This document shows, in pieces, positions 54,498-63,490 of a stretch of DNA of 64,000 bases. The translations under genes were made by a program, and so were the position numbers. Source of the stretch: Sporichthyaceae bacterium (GTDB lineage Bacteria > Actinomycetota > Actinomycetes > Sporichthyales > Sporichthyaceae). How positions within the stretch are numbered: the stretch's first letter is position 1; each line of letters opens with the position of its first letter. The stretch lies in contig DATASX010000117.1 in the NCBI GenBank assembly GCA_036269075.1, positions 124,001 to 188,000 of the forward strand, in the 5' to 3' direction. The notes beneath the pieces are model-generated. The model worked only from the letters and a program-made list of their open reading frames with translations. It did not search any database and was not told the DNA's origin.

Positions 54498-56909
54498 ATG
54501 AGCGCGGTGCCAATGCCGCGGGTGGTCGAGCCGGTGGGCATCGCCTGGCCGCCGGCCTCTGCGATGGTCGTGCTGGCCAAGGCCGACACCGACGTGGAGG
54601 CCGCGCTGATCCGGCGCTGGGCGGAGTCGGTGGGCGCACCGGTGCACTCCTCCGCGCCGGCGGCGGTGGCCGCAGCCGGCGAATCGGCGGCGATCGTGCC
54701 GGTCCGCGTGCATTGGACGGTGGAGCTCGAGCGCGACCCGCAGGCCGGGGTGCGTTCGGCGCTGGCCCGGATACGGTTGCCGCAACCGGGCGCGCTGCGC
54801 GACCGCGGCCAGTCCCGGGCGCTGGCCCGCGATCCGGACAGCGCCCGGCTGTTGATCGGGGCCCCGGCCACCCGCGCGGAACTGCGCACCCGGTGGACCG
54901 AGCGGGAGCTCGACCCGAAAGCGCTGAACCTGGACTCGGCTGCGGCGTTCGCCGCGTTCGTCGACCGGCAGGCCCACATCGTGCTGGGCATGGCTGAGCG
55001 GCGCCTGCTCGGCGACCGATTCCGCGCCCCACTGGGGATCGTGGAAGAACTGCTCAACAACCGGGACTTCATCGAGCACGCGGAGGAACTGGCCGGGCAG
55101 ATCGGCCGCAGCCCGGAGTCGGTGCTGGCCGACTGCAAGGTCTACCTGGGCGAGATGGCCAGCGCCGAGCGGCGCTGGGCGATCGACGTCTGGGCGGCCT
55201 GGGCGCGCTCACTGCACTCGCGGTCCTACGACCTCGACGTCGACCGTGAGCAGCTGGCCCGGCTGCGCGAACTGAGTACCCGTCACCCGATGGTGTTCCT
55301 GCCCACGCACAAGTCGAATCTCGACCCGTACGTGATGGCCTCGATCACCTACGAGAACGGGCTTCCGCACAACCATGTGCTCGGCGGCATCAACATGATG
55401 TTCTGGCCGTTGACCCCGCTGTTCAAGCGCATCGGCGCGGTCGGCATCCGGCGCAGCTTCCGCGACAACGCGGTGTACCGCTTCGTGCTCGCCCGCTACC
55501 TCGGGTTCCTGGCGGCCAAGCGGTTCAACCTGGAGTTCTACGTCGAGGGCACCAGATCGCGCACCGGAAAGCTGCTGCCGCCGATGATGGGGCTGCTGAA
55601 CTACCTGTGCGACGCCGTAGAGGAGCAGGGACTGGGCGACGTCCTGCTGGTCCCGACCGCGATCGTCTACGACCTGCTGCACGAGGCCGAGGAGACCACC
55701 GCGGAGTCCCGCGGTGCGGTCAAACAGGTGGAGGGGATCCGCTGGCTGGCGCACTTCGTCAAGCAGCAGCGCCAGGGACACCTCGGCGAGGTCCACGTCC
55801 GCTTCGGTGAGCCGATCAACCTGCGCGACGCGCTGGCGACCTACCTGGTCGGCGAGAACGGCGTGCCGACCGACGCCAAGCAGCTCGCGGCCCGGTCCCG
55901 GTTGGCCCGCAGCAAGGTCGCGTTCGAGGTCTGCACCCGGATCAACCTGGCCACCATGGTCACCGCGCCGGCGCTGGTCACCTTCGCGCTGCTCGGGGCC
56001 GGCGACCGGGCGCTCACGCTGCCCGAGGTCCGGGCGGTGGTCGCGCCGATCCTGGAGTTCGCGTTGTCCCGCGACACCCTGGTCGACGGCGCCACCCGCG
56101 AGCTGGCCACCGACGCCGGCGTGCTGGCCACGCTGACCAAGCTCGTCGACTCCGACGTGGTCGAGTGCTACGGCGGCGGTCCGCAGACGGTTTACCGGAT
56201 CGGCCCGGATCAGGAGCTGATCGCCGCGTTCTACCGCAACGCGACCGTGCACATCTTCGTCGCCCGGGCGATCCTGGAGCTGGCGTTCCTGCACGTCTCG
56301 GCAACCGGCGGCGGCATGATCGGGGCGTGGCGCGAGGCGATGCGGTTGCGCGACCTGTTGAAGTTCGAGTTCTTCTTCAGCGAGAAGGACGAGTTTCGCC
56401 AGGAGCTGCAGGCCGAACTGCGCCGCATCGAGCCCGACGAGGCCCGCTGGGAGAAGCTCGAGGACATCGGTGCCGAGCTGGCCGAGCGCGGACCGTTGGT
56501 CGCGCAACGCACACTGCGCTCGTTCGTCGAGTCCTACGCGGTGGTCGCCGACTACCTGGTCGCGGCCGGGCCGGTTGCCGTCGACCCGAAGGCCGCCGCG
56601 CAGGCATGCCTCGGGCTGGGCAAGCAGTTCCAACTGCAGCGGCGGGTCACCTCCTCCGAGGCGATCTCGATGCACCTGTTCCGCAACGGTTTCGCGCTGG
56701 CCGCCAACCGTGGCCTGCTCGGCGCGGGCGCCGAGGTCCTGGACGGCCGGGTGGCGTTCGCCGCGCAACTGGACGACTTGCTCGCCCGACTGGAACGGAT
56801 CAACCAGTACGAGCTGCACCGGGTCGCCACGGCCCGGGAAGCCTTGCGCAGCAAGCATCTGACAGGCAATCAGACCGAGGCCGCTGTGGCGACGACGGGA
56901 GCTACCTGA
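54498..56909 (+). CDS. plsB: Glycerol-3-phosphate acyltransferase (PlsB type)
   Basis: The 803-residue membrane-associated enzyme makes lysophosphatidate. Motifs: VFLPTHKSNLDPYVM with the catalytic H-x4-D, GGINMMFWPLTPLFKRIGAVGIRRSF, FYVEGTRSRTGKLLPP for glycerol-3-phosphate binding and VLLVPTAIVYD. Long N- and C-terminal regions are normal for full-size PlsB as in mycobacterial PlsB2. ATG 54498 shares a base with the stop of a nine-codon frame (54469-54498) that itself overlaps the WS/DGAT stop. The TGA overlaps the next ATG. Confidence 0.93.
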   Translation: MSAVPMPRVVEPVGIAWPPASAMVVLAKADTDVEAALIRRWAESVGAPVHSSAPAAVAAAGESAAIVPVRVHWTVELERDPQAGVRSALARIRLPQPGALRDRGQSRALARDPDSARLLIGAPATRAELRTRWTERELDPKALNLDSAAAFAAFVDRQAHIVLGMAERRLLGDRFRAPLGIVEELLNNRDFIEHAEELAGQIGRSPESVLADCKVYLGEMASAERRWAIDVWAAWARSLHSRSYDLDVDREQLARLRELSTRHPMVFLPTHKSNLDPYVMASITYENGLPHNHVLGGINMMFWPLTPLFKRIGAVGIRRSFRDNAVYRFVLARYLGFLAAKRFNLEFYVEGTRSRTGKLLPPMMGLLNYLCDAVEEQGLGDVLLVPTAIVYDLLHEAEETTAESRGAVKQVEGIRWLAHFVKQQRQGHLGEVHVRFGEPINLRDALATYLVGENGVPTDAKQLAARSRLARSKVAFEVCTRINLATMVTAPALVTFALLGAGDRALTLPEVRAVVAPILEFALSRDTLVDGATRELATDAGVLATLTKLVDSDVVECYGGGPQTVYRIGPDQELIAAFYRNATVHIFVARAILELAFLHVSATGGGMIGAWREAMRLRDLLKFEFFFSEKDEFRQELQAELRRIEPDEARWEKLEDIGAELAERGPLVAQRTLRSFVESYAVVADYLVAAGPVAVDPKAAAQACLGLGKQFQLQRRVTSSEAISMHLFRNGFALAANRGLLGAGAEVLDGRVAFAAQLDDLLARLERINQYELHRVATAREALRSKHLTGNQTEAAVATTGAT

Positions 56910-58354
56910 TGGGGACTTCTGGATCCGGCAGTGGGAAGGTCGCCGCGTTCTTCGACTTCGACGGCACGATCGTCGACGGCTACTCGGCGCTCGCACTGAT
57001 CAAGGAGCGCCTGAAGAACCGTCAGATCGGGCCGGTCGACACCGCGCGGTTGGTGCTCACCGGGCTCGGCACCCGGACCGGGCACACCGAGGTCGAGGAC
57101 TTCATGAAGGCCGGCCTGGCGATCTTCCGCGGCAAGAACGCCGATGAGCTCGACGAGATGGGCCGCAAGTTCGCCCGCTCGACATTGGGCGGGCATCTGT
57201 TCGCCGACGCGGTGGACCGCATCGCGCACCACCAGCGCCAGGGGCACTTGGTGGTGATCGCGTCCTCCGCACTGACGTTCCAGGTCGAGGCGCTGGCCGA
57301 GGAATTGGGCTTCGACCACGTGCTGTGCACGCGGATGGCCTTCGACGCCGACGGACGGGCCACCGGCGAGGTCGACGGCGAGATGCTCTGGGGCAAGCAG
57401 AAGGCGTTGGCCGTGCAGGCCTATGCCCGCGAGAACGACATCGACCTCGAGGCCAGCTACGGCTACGCGAACGGCGACGAGGACATCGAGTTCCTCTCCA
57501 CCGTCGGCAACCCACGCCCGGTCAACCCCGAGCCGGAACTGCTCGCCCACGCCGACGCCCACCGTTGGCAGGTGCAGCGCTTCGTGCCGCGCACCTCGGC
57601 CTCGTTCCTGGACATGCCGCGCACGGTCGCCGCCTACACCGGCATGGCGGCCGGCGGCGTCATCGCGGCCGGGCTCGGGCTGCTCAATCGCAGCCGCCGG
57701 GTGACCGCGAACACCCTCATCGGCGTCGGCGGCGACCTGATGCTGGGCCTGGCCGGTGTCGACGTCGACGTCGTCGGCGAGCACCACGCCTGGACCCACC
57801 GGCCGGCGGTGTTCATCTTCAACCACCAGAGCCTGCTCGACCCGCTCGCGGTGTTCCAGGTCGTCCAGCGCGACATCACGCCGATCGGCAAGAAGGAGGT
57901 CGAGCGGATGCCGTTGATCGGCCAGATGGCCTGGCTGACGAACGCGGCGCTGGTCGACCGCACCGACAGCCGGCAGGCCAAGGCCGCGCTGCAGCCTGCG
58001 CTGGAGCGACTGGCCGACGGCTACTCGATCATGATCGCTCCGGAGGGCACTCGGTCGCTCACGCCCCGTGTCGGACAGTTCAAGAAGGGCGCGTTCCACC
58101 TGGCCATGCAGGGCGGGGTGCCGATCGTCCCGGTCATCATTCGGAACGCCGGCGAACTCATGTGGCGGGGCTCGAACCTCATCCGGGCCGGGCGGATGGA
58201 GGTGCTGGTCGCGCCGCCGATCGACGTCTCGGACTGGACGGTGCGCGAGCTCAATCAACGCGTGGAAGCTGTGCGGCAGCTTTACGTCGAGACGCTCGAG
58301 AACTGGGACGAAGCGGTGGCCCGGGCCCGTGCCGAGGCGCGCACCGCCCAGTAG
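56909..58354 (+). CDS. HAD-IB phosphatase fused to 1-acylglycerol-3-phosphate acyltransferase (PlsC)
   Basis: The 481-residue bifunctional protein has an N-terminal HAD-IB domain, AAFFDFDGTIVDGYSALA with the nucleophile and acid Asp, then IASSALTFQVEAL and YANGDEDIEFLSTVGNP, and a C-terminal PlsC domain with FIFNHQSLLDPLAVF (H-x4-D) and MIAPEGTRSLTP. It resembles mycobacterial fusions of this type (Rv2483c-like). It may form phosphatidate and dephosphorylate it or a related phosphomonoester; order of use is unknown. The ATG overlaps the PlsB stop. It completes a lipase-WS/DGAT-WS/DGAT-PlsB-PlsC operon. Confidence 0.92.
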   Translation: MGTSGSGSGKVAAFFDFDGTIVDGYSALALIKERLKNRQIGPVDTARLVLTGLGTRTGHTEVEDFMKAGLAIFRGKNADELDEMGRKFARSTLGGHLFADAVDRIAHHQRQGHLVVIASSALTFQVEALAEELGFDHVLCTRMAFDADGRATGEVDGEMLWGKQKALAVQAYARENDIDLEASYGYANGDEDIEFLSTVGNPRPVNPEPELLAHADAHRWQVQRFVPRTSASFLDMPRTVAAYTGMAAGGVIAAGLGLLNRSRRVTANTLIGVGGDLMLGLAGVDVDVVGEHHAWTHRPAVFIFNHQSLLDPLAVFQVVQRDITPIGKKEVERMPLIGQMAWLTNAALVDRTDSRQAKAALQPALERLADGYSIMIAPEGTRSLTPRVGQFKKGAFHLAMQGGVPIVPVIIRNAGELMWRGSNLIRAGRMEVLVAPPIDVSDWTVRELNQRVEAVRQLYVETLENWDEAVARARAEARTAQ

Positions 58355-58460
58355 CACCTGCCAGTAGCACACAGTGGCCGGACGATTGCACCGGACGAAC
58401 GTCACATTCGGTAGCGCATTTGATGTTGAAGTTTCCATTCAACGGACGCCGGAGTTGTCC

Positions 58461-58474
58461 TAGAATCCTGTGCT
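58461..58474 (+). promoter_or_regulatory. Candidate -10 box of a leaderless or short-leader transcript
   Basis: TAGAAT at 58461-58466 lies 8 bases before the ATG of the small exported protein, which has no ribosome-binding site. This spacing is typical of leaderless actinobacterial transcripts. No clear -35 is visible. Confidence 0.5.
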
Positions 58475-58891
58475 ATGCAGAATTCCCTTGCCTCCTCGCC
58501 GCTGCTGCCCCTGGGTGTCGCGGCTGCAGCCGTAGTCATCATCGCGGGCTCGTTCACCAACGGTGACATCACCGGGGGCGACAACCCCGCGCTCGCGTCG
58601 AGTGCCTCGTCGGCCGACGCCCCGGCCCCCGCCGAGGCCCCCGCACCGGCCCCCGCGCCGGCCACCAACACCGCTGCGGCAACCGGCACCCAGGTCAAGG
58701 CCGGCAAGTCGGTCAAGATCAATGGCGTCACGGTCGAGCTCGGCAAGAGCGCGACCAAGAAGGGCGTCGAGGTCACCGTCGGCAAGAAGACGGAAACGAT
58801 CGCCCAGGGCAAGTCGGGCACGTTCGGCAAGCACACCGTCACGGTCGACAAGATCGACAAGCAGGGCGACGCGACCGTCGAGGTCAAGTAA
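58475..58891 (+). CDS. Small exported protein of unknown function
   Basis: A 138-residue protein. Residues 10-25 (LLPLGVAAAAVVIIAG) are a signal or anchor helix, followed by a Pro/Ala-rich linker (PAPAEAPAPAPAPATN) and a C-terminal region rich in Lys, Val and Thr (VKAGKSVKINGVTVELGKSATKKGVEVTVGK...), with alternating hydrophobic residues suggesting a small beta domain. No family is recognised. A strong terminator follows 16 bases after the stop, so it is a monocistronic unit. Confidence 0.7.
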   Translation: MQNSLASSPLLPLGVAAAAVVIIAGSFTNGDITGGDNPALASSASSADAPAPAEAPAPAPAPATNTAAATGTQVKAGKSVKINGVTVELGKSATKKGVEVTVGKKTETIAQGKSGTFGKHTVTVDKIDKQGDATVEVK

Positions 58892-58906
58892 CCGGCACAC
58901 AGAACG

Positions 58907-58946
58907 TAGAGGCTCCCCACCGCCCGGTGGGGAGCCTCTAGTTTTT
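58907..58946 (+). terminator. Rho-independent terminator
   Basis: TAGAGGCTCCCCACC pairs with GGTGGGGAGCCTCTA across a short GCCC loop, followed by GTTTTT. It follows the small exported gene on the plus strand; the convergent citrate synthase gene ends just beyond it at 58959, and the stem may serve both. Confidence 0.92.
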
Positions 58947-58958
58947 CCTCGCGGTCAG

Positions 58959-60317
<1,359 letters not shown>

Positions 60318-60400
60318 GATGTCCCTTCCCGGGTACTGAAGCTCCCTTCCAGTCTCCCGTACCGGTGAGTCAGGAACAACTTGGGGCCAAACGGCACCGG

Positions 60401-60443
60401 AAAAGCACAACGCCGCACAGTCCGGCGGGCGGACAGTGCGGCG
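60401..60443 (-). terminator. Hairpin terminator for the small gene on the minus strand
   Basis: CGCCGCAC (60411-60418) pairs with GTGCGGCG (60436-60443), and TCCG/CGGA pair inside. Read on the minus strand the stem is followed by TTGTGCTTTT. It lies 133 bases downstream of the 60576-60788 gene and upstream of gltA. Confidence 0.65.
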
Positions 60444-60575
60444 CAGTGGATCGCGGACGCGCCACTCGGCGACGTCCGGCGTCGAGCTACGACACGGCGG
60501 ACGCAGGCTGGTGGAGCCGGCAACTCCGGCGCCGGGACCGGGCAGCGGTCCGGCGGCGCCACAGGCGGTGCAGGG

Positions 60576-60788
60576 TCAGCTGGCAGCCATCTGCTTGGGA
60601 GCGTACGGCTTGGCACTCGAACGCTTGCCAGGCGCCGGCAGACTGACCGGCTCAGCGCCGGGCTCTACCTCAGCCATGGCCAGGACGGCCGCGTAGGTGC
60701 AGTCGATCGGGGTGGCGGGCACAGGGTTGCCGAGCTCACCGACGAGGGCGTCGTAGATCGGCGACTTCTCAATCAGCATGGCGTTCAC
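60576..60788 (-). CDS. Small protein of unknown function
   Basis: A 70-residue frame starting GTG 60788, with AGAGGA five bases upstream, beginning VNAMLIEKSPIYDALVGELG and ending in the basic PGKRSSAKPYAPKQMAAS. The middle part (PIDCTYAAVLAMAEVEP) may be a short helix. A terminator follows. The good ribosome site and terminator support a gene, but no relative is recognised. Confidence 0.55.
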   Translation of the reverse strand: MNAMLIEKSPIYDALVGELGNPVPATPIDCTYAAVLAMAEVEPGAEPVSLPAPGKRSSAKPYAPKQMAAS

Positions 60789-61131
60789 GGTATTCCTCTT
60801 GTCGAGTCGCCGGGTGCGGATTGGGCAGTACGGGTCAATTGACCAGTACGGGCCAACCACCACACGGGGCAGGCGGAAAGCTCACGGTTGGCGCTTTCGC
60901 CCATAGGACGCAGGACCGTGGTTCCAGGTTTCGTCGCAAGGTTCCCGATTCCGCTCCTGAGCGTTCGGCCCATCAAGGCCTCAGCCGAACGGAGCGACTT
61001 TCGCCTTCGAGAGCAGTGGCTCTTTCGTTCACACGGAGCGTGTTCAAGCCGACGCCTACAGTGAAAAAGCCTCGGGTGAAGCCGGCCCCGGGTCGCGGGA
61101 TTTCAGCGGTTCGTTCGGGTGCGGAGGCATC
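60789..61131. other. Intergenic region, 343 bp, between divergent genes
   Basis: No gene is supported. TACAGT at 61056-61061 could be a -10 element for the sigma factor gene; no convincing -35 is seen. Two divergent promoters are expected here. The segment 60900-61050 is less GC-rich than its surroundings. Confidence 0.4.
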
Positions 61132-61863
61132 GTGTCGGTCGAGATCCACCAGGTCTGGCGGGAGTATCGGGAGACCCGGTCGCCCGAGCTGCGCAACCGG
61201 TTGGTCGTGCAGTACGCCCCGCTGGTGAAGTACGTGGCCGGTCGCGTCCGGTCCGGGCTACCGCAGAGCGTCGACCCCAACGACCTGGTCTCCGAGGGGA
61301 TCTTCGGGCTGATCGACGCGATCGACAAGTTCGACCTCGACCGTGGACTGGAGTTCCAGACCTACGCTGTGCCGCGGATCAAGGGCGCGATGATCGACGC
61401 CCTGCGCGCGGCCGACTGGGTGCCCCGCTCGGTGCGCGACAAGGTCCGTGCGATCGAGAAGGCGCACCTCACCCTGCAGACGCGGCTGGACCGTATGCCC
61501 ACCGAGGAAGAGGTCGCCGCCGAGCTCGGGATCAGCGCCGCCGCCCTGCGCGACCTGTACGCGAAGGTCTCCTACACCTCGATCTCGGCCACCGAGGACC
61601 TCGTGGTGGTCGACAACGCCCCCGCGCCCGGCGACGCACTGGAGGACGACGTGGTGCGCACCCTGCTGCTGCGCCACGTGCGCCAGTTGCGCGAGCGCGA
61701 CCAGGTCATCGTCGCGCTGTACTACTACGAGGGCTTCACGCTCGCCGAGATCGGCCGGGTGCTGGGCGTGACCGAGTCTCGCGTCAGCCAGCTGCACACC
61801 CGCGCGGTGCTGGCGCTGCGCACGCTGATCAGGACCCAGGCCGCCGCTGAGTCGGCGGCCTGA
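61132..61863 (+). CDS. whiG: RNA polymerase sigma factor of the FliA/WhiG family
   Basis: The 243-residue sigma-70 group 3 factor has region 2 (LVVQYAPLVKYVAGRVRSGLP, DLVSEGIFGLIDAIDKFDLDRGLEFQTYAVPRIKGAMIDALR), region 3 (RMPTEEEVAAELGIS) and region 4 (EIGRVLGVTESRVSQLHTRAVLALR). WhiG-type factors direct sporulation-related or motility genes in actinomycetes. GTG 61132 is preceded by GGAGG. No anti-sigma gene adjoins. It is followed by a very strong hairpin and, convergently, by type IV pilus genes. Confidence 0.92.
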   Translation: MSVEIHQVWREYRETRSPELRNRLVVQYAPLVKYVAGRVRSGLPQSVDPNDLVSEGIFGLIDAIDKFDLDRGLEFQTYAVPRIKGAMIDALRAADWVPRSVRDKVRAIEKAHLTLQTRLDRMPTEEEVAAELGISAAALRDLYAKVSYTSISATEDLVVVDNAPAPGDALEDDVVRTLLLRHVRQLRERDQVIVALYYYEGFTLAEIGRVLGVTESRVSQLHTRAVLALRTLIRTQAAAESAA

Positions 61864-61876
61864 GCTCACCGAACGC

Positions 61877-61915
61877 CGAAGGGCCCGGTCCGAGAATCTC
61901 GGACCGGGCCCTTCG
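61877..61915. terminator. Bidirectional hairpin terminator
   Basis: A perfect 18-bp stem, CGAAGGGCCCGGTCCGAG and its complement, around the loop AAT, 13 bases after the sigma factor stop and 12 bases beyond the prepilin peptidase stop. It probably ends both converging transcripts. Confidence 0.88.
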
Positions 61916-61927
61916 CAGGTCGAGGCG

Positions 61928-62701
61928 TCAGACGCCGACCAGGCGCAGGTAATCCGTCCAGAGCGGGGAACCGGCGAAGAGGCCGATCGCTGCGCCGGTG
62001 AGCATGAACGGCCCGAAGGGCACGGCCGAGCGCCGCTGGACCCGGCCGGCCGCGATCAGCGCGGCCCCGATGACGCCGCCCGCGGCGAAGCCGCCGAACA
62101 GGCCGATCACGCTGGGGCCCCAACCGAGCCAGCCCAGAACCAGGCCCAGGCTGGGCGCCAGCACGACGTCGCCCAGACCCATGCCGCGGCCGGCGGTGCC
62201 GAGCCACAACCCGCCGTAGACACCGAACCAGAGCAGCACCGAAAGAAGCGCGGCGCCCAATGGCGACCAACTGTGGGTCGAGCCGGGCACCACCATCAGC
62301 ACCGCCAACGCGGCCAGCAGCGGCACCGTGATCGCGAACGGCAGCCGACCGGTGTCGAGATCGATCAGCGCCAGGGCCACACCGGCGGCACCCAGCAGGA
62401 GGACCACCGGGAGCATCGGGGACAACCCGAAACGCAGCCCCAGCAAGGAAAAGAGCACCCCGGTGCCGAGTTCCACCAGTGGGTAACGCATCGAGATCGA
62501 GTTCGCGCAATCGCGACACCGCCCGCGCAGCAGCACCCAGGACAGGACCGGGATGTTGTCGCGCGATCGGATCTGGTGGTCGCACTTCGGACAGGCGGAC
62601 CGACCGTCGGCCACCGAGACGCCCTGCGGCACCCGGTGGACGACGACGTTGAGGAACGAACCGATCAGCAGGCCGAACAGGCCGAGAGCGAGCGCGAGCA
62701 C
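61928..62701 (-). CDS. Prepilin peptidase (A24 family)
   Basis: The 257-residue membrane enzyme cleaves and N-methylates type IV prepilins. It has GSFLNVVVHRVP, a CPKC...CRDC zinc-type pair in the cytoplasmic loop, catalytic Asp residues in ALIDLDTGRLPFAITVP and in GRGMGLGDVVLAPSLG (G-x-G-D), and about seven helices. GTG 62701. It adjoins PilO- and PilN-like genes, completing the visible end of a type IV pilus cluster. Confidence 0.92.
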   Translation of the reverse strand: MLALALGLFGLLIGSFLNVVVHRVPQGVSVADGRSACPKCDHQIRSRDNIPVLSWVLLRGRCRDCANSISMRYPLVELGTGVLFSLLGLRFGLSPMLPVVLLLGAAGVALALIDLDTGRLPFAITVPLLAALAVLMVVPGSTHSWSPLGAALLSVLLWFGVYGGLWLGTAGRGMGLGDVVLAPSLGLVLGWLGWGPSVIGLFGGFAAGGVIGAALIAAGRVQRRSAVPFGPFMLTGAAIGLFAGSPLWTDYLRLVGV

Positions 62702-62706
62702 AACTA

Positions 62707-63486
62707 CTACTTGCTCGCCGTGGTCGGGTTTGCCACCGTCGGCATCAGGAACATCTGGCCGCTGATCGTGGCGGTGTCGAAGTTCGCGTCCGGTGCGGCC
62801 GGGACGGCCGGCGTCGTGGTGGTCGTGGTGGTGGCGGTGGTCGTCCCGGCCGTGGTCGAGGCGGTGACCGGCAGCGGCTGGGTCAGGTTCAGCGAGGTGA
62901 CCTCGAAGGCTCGCGGCAACTGCTCCAGGTTGGCCACGAACTTGCGGATGTCGGCGGCGGTGCCGCGCACGGTCAGGGAGACAGACTGCGAGGCAACCTG
63001 GCCGATCTGCTGGCCGACGCCGGGCAGATGCGCGGAGCTGTTGGTGCTCGCCGAGACCGAGGTGGGCACGCCCACCGTCAGGTTGGTCAGGTATTGGGGC
63101 GCGATGCCCGCCGAGGCCGCGGCCGCGGTGACCATCTGGAACATCTTCGCCTGCTGCGAGCTCGCCGGGAACCGGGCGTCGATCGCCGAGGAGATCTTCT
63201 CCAGCTGCGGCAACTGCGCCTGCTCCGCCTGGCGGGCGGAGATCTGGCTGCGCAGCGCGTCGTTCGACGCGGCGACCTGCGCGGTCTGTGCATCGACCTT
63301 GCCGACCTGCTCACCACGCGGGTGCAGGACGGCGACGTACGAGACCGCCAGCGCCGCGGCGATGCCGACGGCGCCGATCGCGGTGACCTTAGCGGTCGGG
63401 GTCAGCGGCGGCATCCCGCGGCGCATGTTCGCACCGGGCGCACGTCCGCGGCGGAACGAGATCCCCTGTGCCCAGTCCAGCGCCAT
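62707..63486 (-). CDS. PilO-like type IV pilus assembly protein
   Basis: A 259-residue bitopic inner-membrane protein: a short cytoplasmic start with Arg residues, a helix at about 32-52 (KVTAIGAVGIAAALAVSYVAVL), a coiled coil (ASNDALRSQISARQAEQAQLPQLEKISSAIDARFP), a ferredoxin-like domain (VSLTVRGTAADIRKFVANLEQLPRAFEVTSLNLTQ) and a Thr-rich insert before the final strand. This is the PilO layout that pairs with PilN to link the pilus motor. It starts 5 bases after the PilN-like stop. Confidence 0.82.
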   Translation of the reverse strand: MALDWAQGISFRRGRAPGANMRRGMPPLTPTAKVTAIGAVGIAAALAVSYVAVLHPRGEQVGKVDAQTAQVAASNDALRSQISARQAEQAQLPQLEKISSAIDARFPASSQQAKMFQMVTAAAASAGIAPQYLTNLTVGVPTSVSASTNSSAHLPGVGQQIGQVASQSVSLTVRGTAADIRKFVANLEQLPRAFEVTSLNLTQPLPVTASTTAGTTTATTTTTTTPAVPAAPDANFDTATISGQMFLMPTVANPTTASK

Positions 63487-63490
63487 ACCG

